Below are positions 33,809 to 42,583 of a stretch of DNA of 64,000 nt, one piece after another. The first letter of the stretch is position 1. The number at the start of each line of letters is the position of its first letter. The translations under genes and the position numbers were made by a program. The notes beneath the pieces were generated by a model that worked only from the letters and a program-made list of their open reading frames with translations, was not told the origin of the DNA and did no database searches. This DNA comes from Thermoplasmatota archaeon. Lineage in GTDB: Archaea; Thermoplasmatota; E2; DHVEG-1. Location of the stretch: positions 1 through 64,000 of the forward strand of contig JAFGFQ010000166.1 in the NCBI GenBank assembly GCA_016930995.1, given 5' to 3'.

Positions 33809-36424
33809 CTAATGATCAGTAGTATCAAACACTTCCCATTCAACGAATTCCTCACATTCGGCAATGATTCTCTGAGCGATTTTTTTCTTCAGACCGTTTT
33901 TCACAAGGTCCTTTACCGATGCCTGTCGTAATTTTTCTATAGAGGTATATCCGCAGTTATTGAGAATTAAAGCGATGTCTTGGTCAATGCTATCGAATGC
34001 GACAAACGGATCGTTTCTCTCGGGTTGGCTCGTCAATTTTTCTTTAATTACTGCTTCTTTCATACGCACATCCATCTTTTTCTTTGCATTTGCCTCTTCT
34101 TTCATCCTGAATTTCTGCTCGTCTCGTTCCTTTTTTTTACGTTCTTTTTCCATCTTTTTTTCAAACGCCTTTGTTTTTCGGTGTTCTTTTTCTTCTGCTG
34201 CTATTCGTACTAACTCCATTGTATTTTTTTGTTGTTCTGCCTTTTTACGTTCATCGACAATCCCAGCGTCTTTTGCCGTTCCAATACTCAATTTGCTTAT
34301 CTCCAATCGATCTTTCTTCTCAGCAACTTGCTTGTGTTTGCGTTCTTCCCTTTCTTTTTCCTTTAATCGAAGCTCTTTGAGTGCAAATGCTTTCTCTTTT
34401 TCCTCTTGCTCCTGTTGTAAACGCATTTTTTCATTACGATTTTTTTCTTCTACGGCTCGTCTTGCGAGCTTCTCTTCTATTTTTTTCTGTTTTAATTGAT
34501 CCCTATTTGCTCTTGTCTCGTCAAAGAGTTGTCGGCGTTTCTGTTCCTCTACCTTTTTTTGTATTTTTTGTTCTTTCAGTTTCTTTTTTAACTCCCGACG
34601 TTCCAATCGTTCTTGTTCCTTTCGTTCCCGTTTGAGCCGTTTCTGTTCCTGTTTTTGTAACGCCAATACTGATTTTTTCGTATCATTGGAGGGTGATTCT
34701 TCTATGACAACATTACTAGGAAGATCCGTCTCTTCGGATACTTCCTCATCAAATGATTCCCAGGTTGTAATCCCTGATTCTTCTTTTCGACCCGCTGTCT
34801 TTTTCTTTCGGCTTTTTTCTTTTTTTCCTATCGCAATTTGAGGAATTTTTGTTTTTTCGGTAGTCGTCTTCTTCTTTTCGGGATGAATCGGTGCAACGAT
34901 AGGTGTTCTTTTTGCTGTTTTTTCCTTCAGGGGCTTTTGTTTTACTTCCGAAGGTGCAGTCGTGTGTGTTGGTTCAAGTTTCTTTTGTTTCTGTGTCCCC
35001 TGGTTTATTTGTTCAGTGTGTGGTAGTTCAAATTTTAATTTCCGTTCATGTTCCTTTGCGAGTCGCTTTGCTTCCCGTTCTTTTTCCTTCGCTATTTTTA
35101 TTGCCTGTTTTTCTTCTCTCTTTTTTTGTTTGTGTTCTTCTTTTTCCTTTTTTCGTAAGGCTAGCTGGTCCAAACGAACTTTTTCTTCGCGTTCCTTTAA
35201 AAGACGTTGTTCCTCCTGTTCTTTTTCCTTTTTTTTCACAGCGGCCTTTTTTTCTTCTAATGATTTTGTCTTTTGGGTTTGCCGTTGCGCATGTTGAAAT
35301 TCTATCCACTCTAGCTTTAATTTCCTATCATGTTCTTTGGAGACTCGTTTTGCTTCTCGTTTTTTTTCTTTTAACGTCAAACGCGCCTGTCTCTCCTCGT
35401 TCTTTTTTCTCTTACGGTCCTCCCTTTGTTTTCTTAAGACACCGATGCCGTCCTGTTGTGATAAGTCTTCAGGCTCGTGAACAAGCAACTGGCCATCCCG
35501 ATCGTTTTTTTCTGTCACAGTCACGGTTTGGGGCTGTTCTCTATGTTTTTCTTCTTCCAGCGGGAGGTGTCTGGTCTGGGATAACTCCATAGGTACCTTT
35601 GTTTCTTTTCCAGTGATACGGTGTTTTACTTCGAGTTTCCCCTGTTTTTTTTCTCTCTTTTTTTGTTTATCGTCCGTAGCTTGCTTTATTTCTCCGATTA
35701 ATGGTTTTATCTCTCTTTTTTCGGGGATTGCGACGGTAAATTCAACTGGTTCAAATAGAGGGATATTTTCTTTCGATTCTTTTGAAAAGGACGAGCGGCT
35801 GGATTGTTCTATTTCGATTGGTGTTGTCTTTTGAGTGAAAACCTCTGCGGCTTTTTCTACTTCTTTATCTGGATTTTTATGAAAAATGTGTAACTTCTTC
35901 CCAAGTTGAGCCTCAACGAGATGCTCTGTCTTACTCTTTTGAACGGGAGCCACAGGTATAAATTCTACAGAAGTCTGCGGTTTTTCTGAATGATCAACAG
36001 ATGTTACTTCGAAAAATTTCTGTTGTGCAGTCACAATTTTTTCAATTTCATAGAGTGGTTCTGAAACAAACAAATCATCTTTGACATAGATAAAATTCAC
36101 AAGGGACGGTTCAGGTTTTTTTTCTTGTTTTATGTCCCGTGGACCAAAATCAATCTGAATGACTCGCTCATCTTTTTTCTTCATTTCCCCTTTCTTATGG
36201 ACCACAACCTGTGGTGTCAGAGGTTCAGACCGGGCTGGACTAACATCTGAAGCCAACATCTGTCTACGATCGTTATATGACTCATCAGAAAGTCGTTTTC
36301 GTAAAGACTCAAGTCGTTCTGTTTCATATGGTGAGAGTGTTTTTTGTTTTGGCAACGAGGCGCTATCGATTAGCTCGTGCAACTTTTCAATATCTTTTAT
36401 TCGTGTTTTTTTCTCTCTCACCAT
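33809..36424 (-). CDS. Giant Lys/Glu-rich coiled-coil protein with C-terminal helix-hairpin-helix
   Basis: 871 residues. I recognise no family. The first 300 residues are a moderately charged, possibly disordered region. About 310-800 are almost continuous K/E/R helix (for example EREAKRLAKEHERKLKFELP and KEHDRKLKLEWIEFQHAQRQ, two near-repeats). The last about 65 residues form a degenerate double helix-hairpin-helix with SIDQDIALILNNCGYTSIEK and ASVKDLVKNGLKKKIAQRII. It has no membrane segment or ATPase motif, so it is not an SMC. A TATA-like element 26 nt upstream of the ATG suggests a leaderless transcript. The two related modules are on eL32 and uS3. Confidence 0.75.
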   Translation of the reverse strand: MVREKKTRIKDIEKLHELIDSASLPKQKTLSPYETERLESLRKRLSDESYNDRRQMLASDVSPARSEPLTPQVVVHKKGEMKKKDERVIQIDFGPRDIKQEKKPEPSLVNFIYVKDDLFVSEPLYEIEKIVTAQQKFFEVTSVDHSEKPQTSVEFIPVAPVQKSKTEHLVEAQLGKKLHIFHKNPDKEVEKAAEVFTQKTTPIEIEQSSRSSFSKESKENIPLFEPVEFTVAIPEKREIKPLIGEIKQATDDKQKKREKKQGKLEVKHRITGKETKVPMELSQTRHLPLEEEKHREQPQTVTVTEKNDRDGQLLVHEPEDLSQQDGIGVLRKQREDRKRKKNEERQARLTLKEKKREAKRVSKEHDRKLKLEWIEFQHAQRQTQKTKSLEEKKAAVKKKEKEQEEQRLLKEREEKVRLDQLALRKKEKEEHKQKKREEKQAIKIAKEKEREAKRLAKEHERKLKFELPHTEQINQGTQKQKKLEPTHTTAPSEVKQKPLKEKTAKRTPIVAPIHPEKKKTTTEKTKIPQIAIGKKEKSRKKKTAGRKEESGITTWESFDEEVSEETDLPSNVVIEESPSNDTKKSVLALQKQEQKRLKRERKEQERLERRELKKKLKEQKIQKKVEEQKRRQLFDETRANRDQLKQKKIEEKLARRAVEEKNRNEKMRLQQEQEEKEKAFALKELRLKEKEREERKHKQVAEKKDRLEISKLSIGTAKDAGIVDERKKAEQQKNTMELVRIAAEEKEHRKTKAFEKKMEKERKKKERDEQKFRMKEEANAKKKMDVRMKEAVIKEKLTSQPERNDPFVAFDSIDQDIALILNNCGYTSIEKLRQASVKDLVKNGLKKKIAQRIIAECEEFVEWEVFDTTDH

Positions 36425-36477
36425 CGTCCTTGAAAAGAGTTCTCAAGTATTAATAAATTTTCCTAAAAATCAAAATC

Positions 36478-36498
36478 TTCTCTAATTAACATAGAGAA
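36478..36498 (-). terminator. Hairpin with T-rich tail after queC
   Basis: Arms TTCTCTA and TAGAGAA (7 bp, 7-nt loop) lie 28 nt after the queC stop codon and are followed on the minus strand by GATTTTGATTTTT. It can also be read as an operator upstream of the coiled-coil gene's TATA element at about 36447-36455. Confidence 0.45.
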
Positions 36499-36525
36499 TA
36501 TGATACTCCTATGTTTTGGGCCTTG

Positions 36526-37218
36526 TCACGAGATGTTCGTCGCATACGAGAGAGGGTCTTTGACCCCAGCTTGTTTAAAACCCTTCAACCGTAATAGACA
36601 AGAATCACAACGACCACATGCGAAGTATCCTCCTTGATAGCACGACCAGGTATTGGAAAAAGGCACATGGAGTGTTATTCCCCTCTTTATTATTTCAGCT
36701 TTTGTAAAATGGAGAAGAGGTGCCTTAATATGTAACTTTTTTCCTTCAAAACTTCGCTGAGTCGCAAGATTTGCCAGTCGTTCAAAGGTTTTGATATAGA
36801 TCGGTCGACAGTCAGGATATGCAGAGTAATCAACAGCGTTCGCACCAATAAAGATTGCATCGGCATCGATGGTTTCAGCATAGGCTAATGCGAATGAAAG
36901 AAATATGGTATTACGTGCAGGAACATAGGTCGATGGTATGGTCTTTCCGATGTCCTGCACCTTGTGGTATTCAATTTTTTTCGTCGATGTTTTAAACAGT
37001 GATGATCCGCCAAACTTTTCAAGATCAAGAGTGAAAAACAGATGAGTTTTTACTCCAACGGTTTTGGCTATGCTCTTTGCACACATCAGTTCCTTTGTGT
37101 GCCTCTGCCCATAGCGAAACGATAATGCATACAGGTCGTACCCCTGTTTTTTCGCGATGAACGCGGTAACAGCTGAATCAAGACCACCGGAAAGTAAACA
37201 GACTGCTTTTTTTTTCAT
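36526..37218 (-). CDS. queC: 7-cyano-7-deazaguanine (preQ0) synthase QueC
   Basis: 230 residues. The PP-loop SGGLDS (10-15) binds ATP. The zinc-binding cysteines are Cys193, Cys201, Cys204 and Cys207 (in CYQGGYFACGRCDSC). It turns 7-carboxy-7-deazaguanine into preQ0 with ammonia and ATP. In archaea preQ0 goes to archaeosine, so it feeds the ArcS reaction encoded at 5.5-7.4 kb. It is the last gene of nadA-nifS-queC, 3 nt after nifS. Confidence 0.94.
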   Translation of the reverse strand: MKKKAVCLLSGGLDSAVTAFIAKKQGYDLYALSFRYGQRHTKELMCAKSIAKTVGVKTHLFFTLDLEKFGGSSLFKTSTKKIEYHKVQDIGKTIPSTYVPARNTIFLSFALAYAETIDADAIFIGANAVDYSAYPDCRPIYIKTFERLANLATQRSFEGKKLHIKAPLLHFTKAEIIKRGITLHVPFSNTWSCYQGGYFACGRCDSCLLRLKGFKQAGVKDPLSYATNIS

Positions 37219-37221
37219 ATC

Positions 37222-38391
37222 TCATCGATTCCAAAGGGGGGACATCAGGCGAAGCTTCTCAACGACCTGTGGAATTTTCTCAGAGACATACGTTATCTCT
37301 TCTTTTGTGTTTTCTCGTCCAAGTGTTAATCGGACAGATCCATGTGCTTGCACGGGGTCTAGCCCTATTGCAAGAAGCACATGAGATGCTTGTAATTTCT
37401 GCGACGAACAAGCTGATCCTGTGGATGTTGCAATTCCTTCTTCATCTAAGCCAAGAAGAAGCGATTCTCCTTCTACACCGGTAAACCGGAAATGCGCATT
37501 ATTCACCAGTCGTTTCTGACGATGGCCATTGAGGTAGCTTTCTTCGATTTCTAATGTGGCGTTAATGAGCATATCTCGAAGTGTTTTCATGGTGGCTATG
37601 TCGCTTTTCATTCGTTTTAATGCAAGTTCACAGGCTTTTCCTAAACCAACAATCCCTGGGACGTTCAGCGTGCTACTTCGTATACCCTTCTCATGTCCTC
37701 CTCCATGGATGATTGGTTGAAGCTTAACACCATTACGAATAAAAAGGGCTCCAATCCCCTTTGGCCCATAAATCTTATGAGAAGATAACGCGAGTAAATC
37801 GATGTGCTGTTTTTTGACGTTAATTGGGACCTTTGTTACTGCTTGAACTGCATCAGTATGAAAGAGGATGTCATGTTCATGGGCAACCTTACCGACCTCT
37901 TCGACAGGTTGGATGGTTCCAATCTCATTGTTCGCGAACATTACGGAGAGAAGAAACGTGTTTTTTGAAATCGATTCTTTGAGTGTTTCGAGGTTGATGA
38001 TTCCGTCAGCATCAACAGGAAGATATTTTATATTAAATCCTTGTGTTTCAAGATGTCGACAGGCTTCAAGGACTCCAGGATGTTCAATTGCGGAAATAAT
38101 AATATGGGGTCCTTTGGTTGTTCTTTTTTCTTTGTTGAGATAAGCAATTCCCTTTATCGCAAGGTTATCCGACTCTGTTCCACCAGCGGTAAATACAATT
38201 TCATCATCACGAGCACCTAGGATATTACTGACATGAACTCGTGAGCTGTCAACTGCGTCTCGTGCGTCTCTTCCGAATGTATGAATCGATGAGGGGTTCC
38301 CATAGTATTTTGAGAAATATGGAAGCATCGCATCAAGTACTTCATCATCAACTTTCGTGGTAGAGGCATGATCAAGGAAAATACGTCTCAT
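37222..38391 (-). CDS. Cysteine desulfurase (NifS/IscS-type)
   Basis: 389 residues. The PLP lysine is in LSSHKIYGPKG (Lys206), with HTDAVQAVTK before it. The catalytic cysteine is in STGSACSS (Cys328), and the N-terminus IFLDHASTTKVDD is typical. It releases sulfur from cysteine for iron-sulfur clusters or tRNA thiolation. Lying between nadA and queC suggests it supplies the [4Fe-4S] cluster of NadA. A NifS-type, rather than SufS-type, length and loop are present. Confidence 0.92.
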   Translation of the reverse strand: MRRIFLDHASTTKVDDEVLDAMLPYFSKYYGNPSSIHTFGRDARDAVDSSRVHVSNILGARDDEIVFTAGGTESDNLAIKGIAYLNKEKRTTKGPHIIISAIEHPGVLEACRHLETQGFNIKYLPVDADGIINLETLKESISKNTFLLSVMFANNEIGTIQPVEEVGKVAHEHDILFHTDAVQAVTKVPINVKKQHIDLLALSSHKIYGPKGIGALFIRNGVKLQPIIHGGGHEKGIRSSTLNVPGIVGLGKACELALKRMKSDIATMKTLRDMLINATLEIEESYLNGHRQKRLVNNAHFRFTGVEGESLLLGLDEEGIATSTGSACSSQKLQASHVLLAIGLDPVQAHGSVRLTLGRENTKEEITYVSEKIPQVVEKLRLMSPLWNR

Positions 38392-38402
38392 TGTCCGTCA
38401 CC

Positions 38403-39308
38403 TTACTTGATTTCCATCATTCGTTGGAGTGGCAGATATGCCTTCCGCATAACCTCCTCTGAGAGATGGATCTGTGGTTCTAAAGTCTCTAGACTTTTTA
38501 ATACTTTTTCTGGAGTTGTTTTCTTCATATTTGGGCATATCGCCGAGGGGATCGGATAGAATTTCTTATCAGGGTTTTCTTTTTCCAGTCGATAACAAAG
38601 ACCTTTTTCTGTACCGATGATAAATTCCTTTTTTTCTGATTTCCTCGCAAACTCAACCATTCCATTTGTTGAAAACGCGAAATCTGCTAGCTCAATAATC
38701 TCTGGTTGGCATTCGGGATGAACAAGGATTGCTGCTGCAGGGTGTTTCTTCTTTAATGTAAGGATGTCCTCTTTTTTTATGTCATGGTGAGTTCGACAGA
38801 CCCCCGGCCAGAGAATCATTTCTTTCTCCGGAACCTGTTTCTGTATGTATAATCCTAAGTTACGGTCAGGAACAAAAATGATTTTTTGAGCGGTTCTGCT
38901 TTTTACAATCTTGACACCATTTGCAGACGTACAACAGATGGTAGCAAGCGCTTTAATATCAGCGGATGTGTTGATATAGGTAACCACATCTGCATCTGGG
39001 TGTTCTTTGATGAGCCATTCAAGGCTTTCGGGGTCAACCATTCCCGCCATGGGACAGTTCGCGGTTTTATCAGGAAGAATTACGGTTTTTTTCGGGTTTA
39101 GAATCTTTGCTGACTCTGCCATGAAATCGACACCGCAAAATACGATAACCTCTGCACTAGTTTTTGTTGCTTTGAGGGAGAGGTCAAGTGAGTCTCCGAG
39201 ATAATCAGCGATATCTTGAATTTCTGGGTTTTGATAGTTATGAGCTAAAATGATGGCATTATGTTGTTTCTTCAACTCTTGAATCCGTTGTTGTATTGAT
39301 TTCTGCAT
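38403..39308 (-). CDS. nadA: Quinolinate synthase NadA
   Basis: 301 residues. The three cluster-binding cysteines are placed as in the family: Cys84 (ANCPMAG), Cys171 (PGVCRTHHD) and Cys258 (AICPNM). Other blocks are ILAHNYQNPEIQDIADYLGD and TNGMVEFARKSEKKEFIIGT. It condenses iminoaspartate with dihydroxyacetone phosphate to make quinolinate for NAD. Neither NadB/aspartate dehydrogenase nor NadC is in this window. It is the first gene of the operon with nifS and queC; 11-nt gap. Confidence 0.95.
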   Translation of the reverse strand: MQKSIQQRIQELKKQHNAIILAHNYQNPEIQDIADYLGDSLDLSLKATKTSAEVIVFCGVDFMAESAKILNPKKTVILPDKTANCPMAGMVDPESLEWLIKEHPDADVVTYINTSADIKALATICCTSANGVKIVKSRTAQKIIFVPDRNLGLYIQKQVPEKEMILWPGVCRTHHDIKKEDILTLKKKHPAAAILVHPECQPEIIELADFAFSTNGMVEFARKSEKKEFIIGTEKGLCYRLEKENPDKKFYPIPSAICPNMKKTTPEKVLKSLETLEPQIHLSEEVMRKAYLPLQRMMEIK

Positions 39309-39443
39309 AGAAATATAACTCGTGATTTTTGTCCTGAATACTGCTCTGGGGCATAAAGCTTGCCCCGCTCTGATTTTTATTTAACAAAGGAAAATCTATT
39401 TATCCTTGTTTCTGTTTTACATGTCATAGGAGATGGTTCGCAG

Positions 39444-39896
39444 ATGGATGTTGGAGCATTTATCATTGGTTTGCTCATCGGTGTTTTTACGATTGGAATT
39501 GCCATAGAGATTGGAATGAGGCGGGTGAATAAAGCTCAACCAGCCACCAGACCGACCCATAAATGGAGCCTGATTGAAATTGCAAATCCACGTATCATCG
39601 CAGAGTATATGGGGGCTATTGAACTTCCAAAGAACGCACGAATTGTGGTCAATGAATATGATACAGGAGTGGATTTAAAGGGAATTGAAGTGAAACGTCA
39701 TTCTGGTATCCGGGGAAACTTTATTCTTGGTGATGATCGAGCATTGATTCTTTCAGGACCAATTAAAAAGGATGAACTGGGGATTTGGACCGTTGAAAAG
39801 GAGATGCTTGAAAAACTCAATAAGTATTTTAATGATAGTTGGCAGAAAGCTGTGCCTCTAGTAGACGACGAGCAAGACGATGAGCATTCTCATTAA
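39444..39896 (+). CDS. Small single-helix membrane protein
   Basis: About 150 residues from the ATG at 39444. A longer reading frame goes back to TTG 39360, but a TATA-like CTATTTATCC at about 39400 puts transcription near 39425. There is an N-terminal helix (GAFIIGLLIGVFTIGIAIEI) and then a soluble region with GIRGNFILGDDRALILSGP and an acidic C-terminus. I do not recognise the family. It overlaps the amidohydrolase gene by 17 nt, so it may be coupled to it. Confidence 0.65.
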   Translation: MDVGAFIIGLLIGVFTIGIAIEIGMRRVNKAQPATRPTHKWSLIEIANPRIIAEYMGAIELPKNARIVVNEYDTGVDLKGIEVKRHSGIRGNFILGDDRALILSGPIKKDELGIWTVEKEMLEKLNKYFNDSWQKAVPLVDDEQDDEHSH

Positions 39897-41169
39897 ACGT
39901 TCAACGATTCTTACTCAAAATGATTCCCGACAGCGAATCCATGGTGATTTGTATATTGATGATTCGGTGATTACCGAGATATCACAAAAACCTCTTTCTA
40001 TCGAGGCGGACTATAAGATTGATGGATCAAACTTCCTTGTTTTACCTGGGTTGATCAATACTCATACCCATATTCCTATGACATTGTTACGGGGATATGG
40101 CGATGACATGCTGCTTGGAGATTGGTTGGCGCAACGAATCTGGCCTGTCGAAGCACAACTGACCAAGAAATCTGTTGAGAGTGGGACCCAGTTGGGTCTG
40201 TTAGAGATGATTGCATCAGGGACAACCTCATACCTTGACATGTATTTCTTTGAAGAAGCTATCGCACAAGTAACAAAAAGAACAGGGGTACGGGGATTCC
40301 TTGGTTTCGCTCTGATCGATTTTGATACACCTGAGTTTGAAGCATCAGCGTTGCTCCCGCAATGTGAACAGTTCATAAAACGGTGGAAAGGAAATTCTTT
40401 GATTTCTCCCCTGGTCGCGCCACACAGTACGTATTCCTGCAAACCAGAAACCCTCCAGAAAGCCCTGGAGATCGCAACGAAAAATGATGTACATTTGCAT
40501 ACCCATTGCTCAGAAACCAGAGACGAAGTCTACGATGTGGAACGGAAATATGGGGTACGACCTGTCGAGCAGCTTAAACATATGGGTTTTTTGAAAAATG
40601 GTACAAGCCTTGCGCATTGCGGGTGGATTACAAAAAATGAGATCGTTGATATGAAAAACACGGGTGTCTCGGTATCCCACTGCCCAGTGAGTAATATGAA
40701 AATCGCAACCGGTGCCTTTGCTCCAATCCCTGAACTCCTCGATGCTGGTGTAGCTGTTGGTCTTGGGACGGATGGTGCAGCAAGTAATAATACCCTTGAC
40801 ATGTTTGAAACGATGAAATTCTGTGCACTGGTTCATAAGAATCATCGTTGGGATCCTACGGTGCTCCCCGCACAGACGGTGTTTGATCTCGCGACTCTTG
40901 GTGGCGCCAGCTGTCTTGGTGTTGAGCACATGCTTGGTTCAATCCAGGAAGGGAAAACCGCTGATCTGATCATGATTGATTTGCACAAACCTCATTTGAC
41001 ACCTCTTCATGACCCGGTGTCTCACCTTGTCTACGCAGTCCGAGCGGCGGATGTCGCGACAACAATTGTAAATGGCATTCCTCTGATGCTTGAGAAAAGA
41101 TTCCTGACTGTTGATCTGGAAAAAACTCTCGAACAGGCGAAGAAAAACGCAGTAGAGTTAACTAGTTAA
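39880..41169 (+). CDS. Amidohydrolase: MTA/SAH or 5'-deoxyadenosine deaminase family
   Basis: 429 residues. Metal ligands are His62 and His64 in LINTHTHIPM, a later HTHCSET, and Asp in LGTDGAASNNTLDM. The N-terminal composite domain is typical of TrzN/AtzB/MtaD-like enzymes. Archaeal relatives include DadD, which deaminates 5'-deoxyadenosine, and MTA/SAH deaminases. The exact substrate cannot be told from sequence. It overlaps the previous gene and is 4 nt before the DUF401 gene, so the three look like one operon. Confidence 0.87.
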   Translation: MSILIKRSTILTQNDSRQRIHGDLYIDDSVITEISQKPLSIEADYKIDGSNFLVLPGLINTHTHIPMTLLRGYGDDMLLGDWLAQRIWPVEAQLTKKSVESGTQLGLLEMIASGTTSYLDMYFFEEAIAQVTKRTGVRGFLGFALIDFDTPEFEASALLPQCEQFIKRWKGNSLISPLVAPHSTYSCKPETLQKALEIATKNDVHLHTHCSETRDEVYDVERKYGVRPVEQLKHMGFLKNGTSLAHCGWITKNEIVDMKNTGVSVSHCPVSNMKIATGAFAPIPELLDAGVAVGLGTDGAASNNTLDMFETMKFCALVHKNHRWDPTVLPAQTVFDLATLGGASCLGVEHMLGSIQEGKTADLIMIDLHKPHLTPLHDPVSHLVYAVRAADVATTIVNGIPLMLEKRFLTVDLEKTLEQAKKNAVELTS

Positions 41170-41173
41170 ATCC

Positions 41174-42457
41174 ATGGGAATTTCTGGTCCACCTATGCTG
41201 AATCTTATCGGTGTCGTAGTCGCGTTCGTGATTATCCTTCTTCTCATCCGTAAGAAGGTGAATTTTGGCGTGTCCTTGTTTGTTGGTTCGATTATCGTTG
41301 GAGTATTTTCTCTTCAGATCATTAGCCTTGTTGATATCCCAAAGGCGATGATTGAAGCAACAATCTATTCGTTTGAAAAACAGCAGATTATGACCGAGAC
41401 CCTTGAGCTTGCGTTACTGATGACGCTGATTTTTATTTTAGCTAAAACCATGCAAGAGACAGGGGCGATAACCAGACTTATTGACTGCTTACGAACATTT
41501 TTCTCAAGAGGAGGAACATTGGCTGTCATACCAGCAATTTATGGTTTGATGCCTGTCCCAGGTGGAGCGTTATTTTCTGCCCCGCTCATTGACAAAGAGG
41601 GGGATAAATACAAATTGAAGAGCAACCAAAAAAATTTTTTAAATATCTGGTTCAGGCATGTATGGTTCCCGATTTATCCGATTTCATCAGCGATGATTCT
41701 CATCTGTAGCATGAAATTCTCTGGAATCCCAATCCAGAATCTCATTGTTGCGAACCTCCCTGCATTCTTGGGAGTCATCGTCATAGGATTTGTTTTTTTG
41801 AGGAGATTAACGGGGAATATTCCGCGGGAAGTTGCGACCTCTGAAAAACAGTACCGTGGTCTGATGTATATTCTCCCTCCGGTGATCCCTCTTCTCTTCT
41901 ATCCACTCACCCTCGTCGGTCTCTCCGAGACGCGGTGTTTCCTTATCGGCGTGTCCATAAGTCTTCTCGTGCTCTATTTTCTCCTCAAGCTCGATGCGAA
42001 AACCTACTTCAGGTTTTTAAAGAAATCATTTACATGGAACCTGGTGTTGGCTATCTTTGGGATTATGATCCTTCGCGAGATGATCAAGATCTCTCAGATA
42101 CATATCCTGATTACCGAGACGATGCAGAACCTTGCATTTCCTGCGCTTCTCATCGTCATTCTCATTCCCCTTCTTCTGGGCAGTTTGACAGGGTACAATC
42201 TCGGCGCTGTCGCCCTTTCCTATCCGCTCGTCGACCCGTTTTTCGCGTTCACAGGAATGCAGCTTCTGGGGCTGACAAGTCTCATCTTCATGAGCTCTCT
42301 CATCGGTTACCTCATCTCCCCGATACATCTCTGTAATGTTTTAAGTAGTGAGTATTTAAAGACGGATACGACGCGAATGTACAAGATGTTTCTTCCTGCC
42401 GCGATTGTTGTGTTATGTATTCAGATTGTGTTTGTCATCCTTGTGTTTCCTACGTAA
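41174..42457 (+). CDS. DUF401 integral membrane protein (putative transporter)
   Basis: 427 residues with about 11 hydrophobic segments. The family-typical loop is GLMPVPGGALFSAPLIDKEG, followed by LNIWFRHVWFPIYPISSAMI; a second half has LGSLTGYNLGAVALSYPLVD. These match the DUF401 group, which resembles gluconate/citrate-type ion transporters. The substrate is unknown. Clustered with the deaminase, it might move a purine-related or organic acid solute. Confidence 0.82.
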   Translation: MGISGPPMLNLIGVVVAFVIILLLIRKKVNFGVSLFVGSIIVGVFSLQIISLVDIPKAMIEATIYSFEKQQIMTETLELALLMTLIFILAKTMQETGAITRLIDCLRTFFSRGGTLAVIPAIYGLMPVPGGALFSAPLIDKEGDKYKLKSNQKNFLNIWFRHVWFPIYPISSAMILICSMKFSGIPIQNLIVANLPAFLGVIVIGFVFLRRLTGNIPREVATSEKQYRGLMYILPPVIPLLFYPLTLVGLSETRCFLIGVSISLLVLYFLLKLDAKTYFRFLKKSFTWNLVLAIFGIMILREMIKISQIHILITETMQNLAFPALLIVILIPLLLGSLTGYNLGAVALSYPLVDPFFAFTGMQLLGLTSLIFMSSLIGYLISPIHLCNVLSSEYLKTDTTRMYKMFLPAAIVVLCIQIVFVILVFPT

Positions 42458-42553
42458 CTCTTCACATTGGTCTAACAATCAGAGATGAAAGAGAATTATC
42501 GATGGGAAGTATCATCATCTGCAGAGGACCTGATTCCAAAAGGACGACAAGTC

Positions 42554-42561
42554 TTATAAAA
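42554..42561 (+). promoter_or_regulatory. Candidate TATA box for the two-domain kinase gene
   Basis: TTATAAAA at about 42554-42561 lies about 26 nt upstream of the ATG at 42584, so a leaderless start is likely. That argues for the downstream ATG over the in-frame ATG at 42566. Confidence 0.45.
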
Positions 42562-42583
42562 AGTCATGGTCTACCGAGTGTGT

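Noticed and set aside
34903..35592. 229-codon plus-strand ORF opposite the coiled-coil gene (and several other long antisense frames at 33960-34499 and 34962-35297)
   Set aside because: Lys/Glu codons read on the opposite strand give Phe/Leu/Ser-rich open frames, which is a composition effect. The minus-strand frame has the coherent protein.
39360..39443. TTG-start extension of the small membrane protein gene
   Set aside because: A TATA-like element inside it implies transcription begins after this start.
40510..40929. 139-codon minus-strand ORF opposite the deaminase gene
   Set aside because: Shadow of the strong plus-strand amidohydrolase gene with metal motifs.
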